DNA of 64,000 nt from Umbelopsis isabellina. Taxonomy: Eukaryota > Mucoromycota > Umbelopsidomycetes > Umbelopsidales > Umbelopsidaceae. The stretch is taken from assembly GCA_016758905.1 (NCBI GenBank), contig JAEPQZ010000010.1, positions 806,001 through 870,000 of the forward strand. The letters run 5' to 3'. This document shows, piece by piece, positions 56,875 to 64,000 of the stretch (position 1 is its first letter; every line of letters starts with the position of its first letter). The notes under the pieces were generated by a model, which did not search any database, was not told the DNA's origin, and saw only the letters and a list, made by a program, of their open reading frames with translations. A program made the position numbers and the translations under genes.

Positions 56875-58593
56875 GATGAGTGGGGAGGATGTAGGAAGAG
56901 AGGTAGGTTTATAAAAACTGCTAAAGAAGAAGAGAAAAAAAACCTTTACAGGTTTTAGAAAGGTAAATAGATTTTATACGTAAGGACGCCCTGTCACACT
57001 TTGGAGGAGCGGAAATGCGGAGTGTTAAAAAAGGGTAAGGAAAACATGCATGTCATCATCCTCCTCCACTCTTTTTCCATGTGAAATATTGGTCTTGCCG
57101 TCCAAGCCTTGACCCTTAACAATGAAAACCCATATACAGTTGTGCCCCGCCCATCATCCCGCACCCTGGCCGTTTTGAAGAACCCAAAGTGATTCTCATA
57201 AAAGATATAATCCTTCTAAAATCATTCCTATTCTGAATTATTCGGTCCTCAACTACGGAACGGAATGTGCGACAGGGCCGAGAAATAATTGTTCATGGCC
57301 CTTTTGCATGGCCCGTCAAAGGAGCTTCGTGGTTGGTGCACATCAACTCAACTTTAAATTCCGACGGCGTGATGTAAAAATCGTTCAGCGTGAAGTCAGC
57401 TCAAATACTGTCCAAGCCACTAGGGTATTCCATACCATGCCTAAATTTTTATCAACTACCGGCTGTTTAGGTTTGTTCACTTTCTATTGCCATGGCGTTG
57501 CAGACCACCATACTTAACGGAAAACTCGTAATATGGCACTGATACCCAATATGAAATTTTTAATTTGGTTTCTCCAACTCCAACCTGTACACCAACCAAT
57601 TCAAGCTATGTTTCAAAACGACAATATTGCGCATGATGGTGGATCAATTGGGTTTTGCATGGCCCTTGAATGACCATCATAGCCCTTTCATGGCCCATAT
57701 CTCGGCTTTTCGTGGCCCTTACATGGCCCTTAATGGCGTTTCATGGCCCATCCATAGTTAGCACAAAAATTGAGCTTATGTGAGACAAGACGGGGGGATG
57801 ATTTTGTCTATGATCAGGTTTTTTGGGCGTGGCGGGTGGAGGAGCAATAAGAATTAGTAGTGGCAATTACCGAAACAAATATATATCTAATCATAATTAG
57901 CGTTTTTTTTCTGAGCTTTTTTTTTGAAAATAGCCGCCAAAATTTTGGCCTCTGTCAAGGCACCATATCATTTAATGTGCGCGATCTAGATTGGGTCGCG
58001 CTTGATCCGAGCTGAACGTTGAATTGGAACAAAAACGATTTGCAAAGATGTTACCATGTTCTCCAGGTTTTCAAAGCGTTTTTTTTAAAATTTTGCCACG
58101 ATTTGTGCCGTGATTTCATGTGCTTCTTTGTCCTACATTCTAAGCGGACCTTTCAGGAAATGCACAACCGACAGTCCTAATATAAATCAAATATATGTAT
58201 AGTTTGTACAAAAGAACAAATCTGAACAAACAGTATAAATTTCAAAATAAATCGAAATACCAATATTCACGCTCGCATATTATAATTCGCGCTCGCATTT
58301 TATGGGGTATTATTATTTTTTCTCAAATACGGTATGTTTATTGTCATATATATTGCAAAATGCTTTGCTACCCTAGCAATGCATCCTTCTGCACATCAAT
58401 CACAGACGCTTTCCCATGGCCGGTTAACACCAGTTCTTGAATGGCTGCTTGGCTTTGCTTGTACATTCGTTCCAGTCGAGGCATGGCTGGCCGGTTCTGT
58501 GACACTAATAAATGGCTCAATCGGTTAGAAAAATAATATTGTGCGAAAAAAAGAACATATTTCAGACCGCGCCCAGGGTTTTCTTCCTTTATC
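56875..58593. other. Gene-poor stretch, 1.7 kb, with CATGGCCC motifs
   Basis: Aconitase upstream region, then AT-rich sequence to the RanBPM stop. A 69-codon plus frame (57308-57517) has no support. Six exact CATGGCCC octamers lie in 57294-57749. Around 58268-58300 a short near-repeat (CGCTCGCAT twice) was seen. Confidence 0.5.
57294..57749. repeat. Cluster of CATGGCCC octamers
   Basis: Exact copies at 57294, 57307, 57658, 57689, 57722 and 57742, with near-copies (CGTGGCCC, ATAGCCC) between. Chance expects far fewer than one in this length. It lies in the stretch upstream of the aconitase start and downstream of RanBPM. Confidence 0.7.
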
Positions 58594-60774
58594 TTATCTC
58601 TCCAACCTACCTAATATAGCAGAATTCAGCTCGTTCACCAGATCGTCCACTCGTCGCTCTTCCAATACATGTGCAACAGGGCTTTGGAAGGGATCTCGGT
58701 AGGCAATGAGAGAAAACGTTTCAACAAGTGCCTTTTGCACCTCTGGTCGCTCATCCTTTCCATAATTCTTTTGCAATTGTTGTCCATACACCATCGCATT
58801 GCTCAACAAGCCCTCCAATTCGTCATCATCATCCACTGACTCTGCTGATGACGCGCTGGATATCGAACTAGCATCTTCTTCATCATGAACACTTCGTCTT
58901 CGTTTATATCCTCGCTGAAGCACCACATTACTATCATCTATTTCCATATCGTCTTGCTTTGAACCTACGGCCTTGGTGGTAGGAGCCGACACCTTAGCTC
59001 GATAGCCCTGTTGTTCAGCATTTCGTCGCATCAGTTCTATGAATTTATGGCACTCCAATCTAAAAAGTAGCATGTCGTTGTCATCCAGAACACTCGGGTA
59101 GTGTTTTTCGCATAGTTCAATGGCCATATCCACATCGCCGGCCATCATGGCATGTCGAATTTCTTGTCGTTGTAGCATATCCTGCTCGTTTTCCAATAAT
59201 TCAGACGCCGCGGCATCTCCGTTGGATACGCGTACTTGTGCGACATCCTTAGCAAATGTCTTTGCTGCATTGCTAAAGCCATGATGCGTCATATAAGACA
59301 GGACGATATCATGGAGTATTTGCGTGCTTTCCATATTATTGATGGCGGGATTGCTATGTTTGACAACCGGCTTGGCTGGAGTCGACGACGAAGAAGCATT
59401 GGATGGATTAGGTCCGTTGATGGCAGTTTCTGTGATGGGAATAGCAGTAATTTCTGCCAGCACCTTTGATTTTTCTTCCTGTTATAAAATTAAAAACAAG
59501 AACAATGGACACGTTTAGAGGGCTGCAGCAGAACTTTGAAGATAATCTCTATACCGTCAACTTGCCTTGATATAATGTTCAATGTCAAATTTAAACTCCT
59601 TATCACCAAAGTTCACTTCGACTTGTTCGCCAGGCGTTCGGAAACCAACACAAGGATATAATGAAGCACCTTGAATATTGGTGAAAGCTGTGCCCAAATG
59701 CACACCGTTCTTTGTATAAAATGCAGTCATATCTTGGAAATTGATACCACATCCAATTGTGTCTCCAGTGCCGAATTTGGGGCCGTAAGGTCGACCATTG
59801 CCAGATCCACAGAACGAATGGCCATCGTCGCCATGGTATCCCCATGAATGGTCATCCCATCCTGGCAATCTGCTCAGCAGGTTGGATTGCCAGCAAAATC
59901 CAATGCCAATATAACCATCTCTGCCTTTTGATACAATCTCCACTTCAAAATAAAATATACCACATTGCGATCGCATGGGGAAATTAGAACGTACAGAAGC
60001 TGCATCGGTATCATCTTTTCCAACACCTGTAGGCAAAACTCGATGTTAGTACAAGTAGCCTAGTGAAAATTGTAATCATGTGGACATGGGGAAGGGAAAT
60101 ACTAATGCAACAACATGACAAACAAGGCGGCTGCTCATGATAATAGCATCCAGCATAGTAAAAGAAAAAGAAGAAAAAAGGAGAACATAATTGCAATTGC
60201 AAAAAGGAGCAATAGATGTCTAATAATTCTCTCACGGCAATGTCGCAAGAGGTGCCAACTTACCAACATACTTAAGGCGGCGGTTATCTGAGCTCAATTC
60301 GACACACTGACCCTTATCATTTGGATTCCAAGCTGATGGTAACCGTAGATCCAAATCCTCTAATTTATCAGCATTATTAACAGACAACAAAAATGCAGAG
60401 CCGCTGGCCTTCAGCTTGGCTTTCCGTATAGCAGAGTATACAGACGATGGAGCTGAATCCAATGACCCAGGCAAAACATTGTCTCGTTGCTTGTCAGTCG
60501 AACTATTCGCACGTCTTTGTTCGTATTGCCTTTTGACCAGCTCGGCATAAGGGCTGTCTTTGAGGTAATTCGGATAGGTTGGCGGAGCCATGGGTTCGGT
60601 CATGACGAGTGTAGTGGGGCTTGTAACCGTACTATTACTGCTGGGAGGTGGTAAACGGGTCATGTTAGGCGTGAGGCCAAAGTTCAAAGTGGAGAAAGGT
60701 ATAGACTGGGCATGAAGACTCTGTGGCGATATCCATCGTGGCGAAAATGAAGTGGGTCGTGACGGTGTTGACAT
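58594..60774 (-). CDS. RanBPM/Gid1-like SPRY, LisH and CTLH protein of the GID (CTLH) E3 complex
   Basis: RanBPM and yeast Vid30/Gid1 are scaffold and substrate-receptor-docking subunits of the GID/CTLH ubiquitin ligase. The SPRY domain reads [20 protein letters not shown], then [20 protein letters not shown], then [10 protein letters not shown] and [20 protein letters not shown]. Lis[45 protein letters not shown], then LRRR-like [19 protein letters not shown], and a C-terminal CRA part ([20 protein letters not shown]). A disordered linker with [16 protein letters not shown] lies between. The start is [14 protein letters not shown] (ATG at 60772-60774), and the N-terminus is Ser/Pro-rich. About four exons, with an intron near 60010-60260. 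Confidence 0.92.
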
Positions 60775-61387
60775 GTTTTGATTTAATGGAGTCCAATGTT
60801 CACCTGAGCACCTGATTATTCCTGTATGCTGCTAGAGGGCGTTTTTGCGGACTGGCCTGCCTGCAAAGTGACTGTGGTAATTGCCGCATCATTCACACAG
60901 CGAAAGGGAAAATAACCACATATCATCACATTCAGTCACGTGGCAGCCGCAAAAAATTGACCTTGACTAAAACAGAGTTTGTAAACTCTGTGAGTGTCTC
61001 TCGGATTCCTCGGTGCTTGCTGTCTCCACCCCGGGCGGCCAATGATTAATAATTCAAAAGGCTATTTTGTGGATAGTGTCAAAACTGATTGTCTTTATTA
61101 CCCTTTATGAAATAGCATGCATGAAAAATACATCATTTCTGAACATATGAACAAAAAGACAGAAAGCAATAAAAAATATCATTACTGATATGAAATCCAC
61201 CCGCGTGGGGTCCGGTCGATACCCCACTCCACTCTCAAAACAAATATAATTTAGGATGCTCATATAATGTGCCTGCCGCAGTTAATTGATTCAACCTGCC
61301 AAGGCAAGGTTCGACAAAAGGAACATCCCTGCAGTTACATCATCAAATTACGTTCCAGAAATAAGCATGATGGTTGTCCATTAATGT

Positions 61388-61418
61388 TGAGTCACCGAAA
61401 TAAAAAATTGGTGACTCA
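61388..61418. promoter_or_regulatory. Palindromic pair of AP-1/Gcn4 sites
   Basis: TGAGTCACC (61388-61396) and GGTGACTCA (61410-61418) form a 9-nt inverted repeat with a 13-nt AT-rich spacer. Each arm contains the bZIP core TGASTCA. It is 614 nt from the RanBPM start and 470 nt upstream of the small frame at 61858. Binding by a bZIP factor is an inference from the consensus. Confidence 0.5.
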
Positions 61419-61857
61419 TTGGTAGGGATCGCTTTTTGAATGACAATAATTTGGGCTTGGTTCTTGGACAGTTTCGCAGCAAACACTATAGATATATCTG
61501 ACAATCATTACCTTTCTTTATCTCCTTCATCTCTTTTTTCCTCTTTCAAAATAATTTTCTTCAAACCCCAATAGCATACGACATCGTTTGTCGCTCGATA
61601 GATCCATCTAAAGGTGTGTGTTCCATTTTATTCCCTCATTTGTTGACAGGTCAAACATACATGGTCATCTCACATCCACAATTCTTCTTTACTTTTGTTG
61701 TCCAATTTTGTACCAAGAGACAAAACCAGATCAGTTGAATATAGAGGTCTCATAGGCTACCATCGCATCTTATATACAATTATCAAATATTTTTTATCAA
61801 TTCCTCACCAGCACGTACCTGATTTTTGCGTATATGCAGCCCACCCTGCTCCATTGA

Positions 61858-62070
61858 ATGTCCTGGCGCTTCAAATCAAGCGGCGGAGGATGGCGCAACT
61901 TTGATGCAGACGTATCGTGTATGATTGAATTTAAATTCATGTTTTGTGCTGCGGGACAGGGCGTCATTGTCCATGATCGGCACTTTCCTAGTCCGGTCAT
62001 TGTGTACCCGAAAGACGGATATGCTTATTCTGCAGGTGTGCGCTATCAAGTCAAACGTATAACTCCATAG
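61858..62070 (+). CDS. Possible small protein, 70 residues
   Basis: Frame starting MSWRFKSSGGGWRNFD with an ATG, ending VRYQVKRITP. Composition is aromatic and basic with no recognised motif. A pyrimidine-rich stretch (61495-61570) could serve as its promoter, but no relative or splice signal supports it. It may be chance. Confidence 0.22.
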   Translation: MSWRFKSSGGGWRNFDADVSCMIEFKFMFCAAGQGVIVHDRHFPSPVIVYPKDGYAYSAGVRYQVKRITP

Positions 62071-62576
62071 CCTCCAGCCCAATTTCCCCACATACACATT
62101 GTCATCCCCCCACCTTTAACCAATAACTTTTTGCCACATACCATTATAAAAATTGCACATCATTCTTACCCTTAAAATATATCCCACATGGTCTATAATT
62201 ATGTTATAAACGTGAGTATATTATATATAGTGTTATATAAATATCCCACACGGTCAAGGTTTTATTTTTATCAATTTGTAGATTACGTTACATGAGGAGT
62301 CTGTTAACAAGGAAGAGAGAGATAAGAACGATAATAAAGAGAAGGGAATTCAAGCGGACGGAAGCAGGTTTTTAAAATCACCAATGCAGAGAAAGAAGAA
62401 AATAGTAGGAAAATAAAATGAACATGCGAAAGGGACTGCTTATGGACAAGAAACAAAATAGTAGCGAAAGGTGCCATGAAGAGAAAAAGGAGATAGCCCG
62501 TCAGGTCATGTCTGACGGGAAGAAGGTGTTATTGGCAATTGGCCAAAAGTGGAGTGGGTGGCTAGTTGTTCTTTTT

Positions 62577-64000
62577 TCACATTTGCAAATCGTACTCGCT
62601 CCAGTTGCCAGCAACAAGAGCGGGCTCATTCATAAATGAATTGGTAGCCACATAAGCATCGTTTCTGTTTTGAATGGTATTGTGGTTCACAGCATGAAAC
62701 GATTGCGAAGAGAAAAGTTCGTTGGGTGGGTTGTGGTGAGGGGCCATGCTGCCACCACCGCCACTACTTCGTCCGCCAATAGGTGGCATGAAAGGCGATT
62801 CGTCTATTCGCCGATCAGGTACGTGCATATAGGCGTATGGGAGATTATTGGGAGCACTAATAGGAGCAATCAATGACGAAACAGATGTAGTAGATAAAGA
62901 TGTAGGCGTTGGTAAAGGATCAATGGGATGGCCAAATGGTGGACGAAAAGAATGTTGTATAGGTGCCAATTGAGTAGCGGAGGTAGTAGTTGCATTACTA
63001 TCGCTGGGAAGCGGCTCCGCAAGTGAGTCCGACATGTGCGACGGAGCTTGCCGGCCATACTGTGGCATCATCGGAATGCCGTACGAAGTTGGCAGACTAT
63101 GTGACATATGGTCAATGGATGGCGTTCTTGCTCGGTATACACTTGGAGACCATGACATTTGACGTTCGGCTTGACGAGCCTGTCGTTCCATAGCTCCCTC
63201 TACCAGAGAATATTTTCGTTTTTGCCCGGTGAGGTCGGAATAATCATGACCGGCTGCCATATTTTGTGGTGGATAAAATGGCAATGAATTTCGGTGCTGC
63301 GGTGCCATGAACGCTTGTTCAGTTTCGATATTCGACTGACTGCCAGGAGGCGGTAATATAGGTTCACGGGTGGATTGGCGGCGTTCTGTAAAAGGATCAT
63401 AATGACCTCGGTCAGAGCCGATTCAGGGCAAAACAAGGGGTTTACAAAAAAAGCAAATTGTTTACCTGATGATGTGGACGAAGATGATGAAGGTGGTGGC
63501 GATGGCAAGTCTTGTTGTTGTTCACCAATTTCACCACCAGGTTCAATCAACAATGGAATGCGAAAGTTTTGCTTGTGTAAAAAGTCGGGAGAGATCTCCA
63601 AGATAGCCAATTCTGGCACATTTGATGGAGTTCGAAGTCGGCCGGCCATAACATCCTCAAGATCATAATAACTGATGAGATTCTGATGTACGCCATCAAC
63701 CACAATAGACATGGACTTTTTAATCAAACCGCCTTTCTTAAATTTATAAGAATTGGTAAGAGAGCCAACTAATGCTCTTTCCCGCATCTTTTCGGCATCA
63801 TCATATTCATTGCTGGTTTCTTCCTTTTCTTGCTCTTTGGCTTCAATGATGCGTTTGCCGCCTTGAGAAGCACGACGGTCGAGTTCACGATAGATGAGGA
63901 AGTTGCCCAAGATTCGAGACGGACTCCATACAAGACCATCAGTCCAACGTTTGATGCCTGTGCATTTTGAGGGGAAGCGAGGGGTTTCGGTTAGCGAAAG
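62577..64000 (-). CDS. WOPR-domain (Gti1/Pac2/Wor1-like) transcription factor, 5' end missing
   Basis: WOPR proteins switch morphology, conidiation or sexual and filamentous states in fungi. The WOPRa-like part reads GIKRWTDGLVWSPSRILGNF and continues LIYRELDRR; WOPRb reads LVGSLTNSYKFKKGGLIKKS then ISYYDLEDVMAGRLRTPS. An intron (about 63387-63466) joins STSSG to ERRQSTREP. The long C-terminus is rich in Ser, Pro, Gln and Thr and probably disordered, with a RKYSLVEGAMERQARQAER helix. It ends LVAGNWSEYDLQM at 62577. At the right edge an AG (about 63959) fits an acceptor, so the first exon lies outside the window. Confidence 0.92.

Larger units (their letters stand above)
60775..62576. other. 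Gene-poor stretch, 1.8 kb
   Basis: Between RanBPM and the WOPR gene. It holds a paired AP-1/Gcn4 palindrome (61388-61418), a 7-nt stem (GTGGGGT / ACCCCAC, 61205-61227), a pyrimidine-rich patch (61495-61570) and one possible small gene (61858-62070). Confidence 0.5.

Noticed and set aside
57308-57517. 69-codon plus frame upstream of aconitase
   Set aside because: Lies in the CATGGCCC region with no family support and a poor start context.
61205-61227. Possible tRNA or small RNA hairpin
   Set aside because: There is a 7-nt stem with a 9-nt loop, but no tRNA A-box or B-box consensus around it; it is too short to call.
1-64000. Search for tRNA, rRNA, U6 snRNA, CRISPR, transposons and virus-like elements
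   Set aside because: By eye I found no B-box-like GGTTCGANTCC in a suitable context, no U6 core, no repeat array, and no reverse transcriptase, integrase, transposase or capsid motif in any open frame. Short or decayed copies could be missed.

Overview
This is a eukaryotic, clearly fungal window. It holds 34 gene models, most split by short GT-AG introns of about 50-100 nt, on both strands and closely packed. The protein set fits an early-diverging filamentous fungus of the Mucoromycota, probably Mucorales or a near relative: a CYP509-like P450, a METTL4-type MT-A70 methyltransferase, a complete otubain, BLOC1S2, and fungal Ssk1/Mcs4 and WOPR regulators. This placement is inferred from gene content; no database search was possible. 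No viral, retroelement or DNA-transposon gene was seen, nor any tRNA or rRNA.

Left part (1-14 kb): the 3' end of an EF-hand MscS channel faces a SAC1 phosphoinositide phosphatase. Then come an orphan gene, METTL4, a 14-3-3 protein whose first exons are only 15, 15, 27 and 16 nt, the eIF2 assembly factor CDC123, and an RBR ubiquitin ligase with a long insertion in its IBR region.

Middle (14-33 kb): a Tat-SF1/Cus2 splicing factor, SUMO (with a 13-nt exon), the decapping scavenger DcpS, a long disordered orphan protein, a P450, a SAM methyltransferase, the ESCRT-III subunit Snf7, and a 1201-residue Ssk1/Mcs4-like response regulator. The last carries four membrane helices and what looks like a decayed histidine-kinase module in front of its working receiver.

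Right part (33-64 kb): an aldo-keto reductase, a strikingly acidic orphan protein, Rai1/DXO and a sphingosine-kinase-like lipid kinase (divergent pair), HIS5, the coactivator SUB1/PC4 and BLOC1S2 (divergent pair), mitochondrial ARG8, septin Cdc12, a small orphan, the nucleolar GTPase Nug1/nucleostemin and otubain (divergent pair), HSBP1, an HSL-type hydrolase, aconitase, the GID/CTLH subunit RanBPM/Gid1, and a WOPR transcription factor cut by the right edge.

The genes do not form a metabolic cluster. Recurrent themes are RNA processing and decay (METTL4, DcpS, Rai1, Tat-SF1), ubiquitin and SUMO handling (RBR ligase, SUMO, otubain, GID subunit) and amino-acid synthesis (HIS5 and ARG8, both with Gcn4-type TGASTCA sites close to the start). 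Gene spacing is tight; the two longest gene-poor stretches (56.9-58.6 and 60.8-62.6 kb) hold a cluster of CATGGCCC motifs and a paired AP-1/Gcn4 palindrome.
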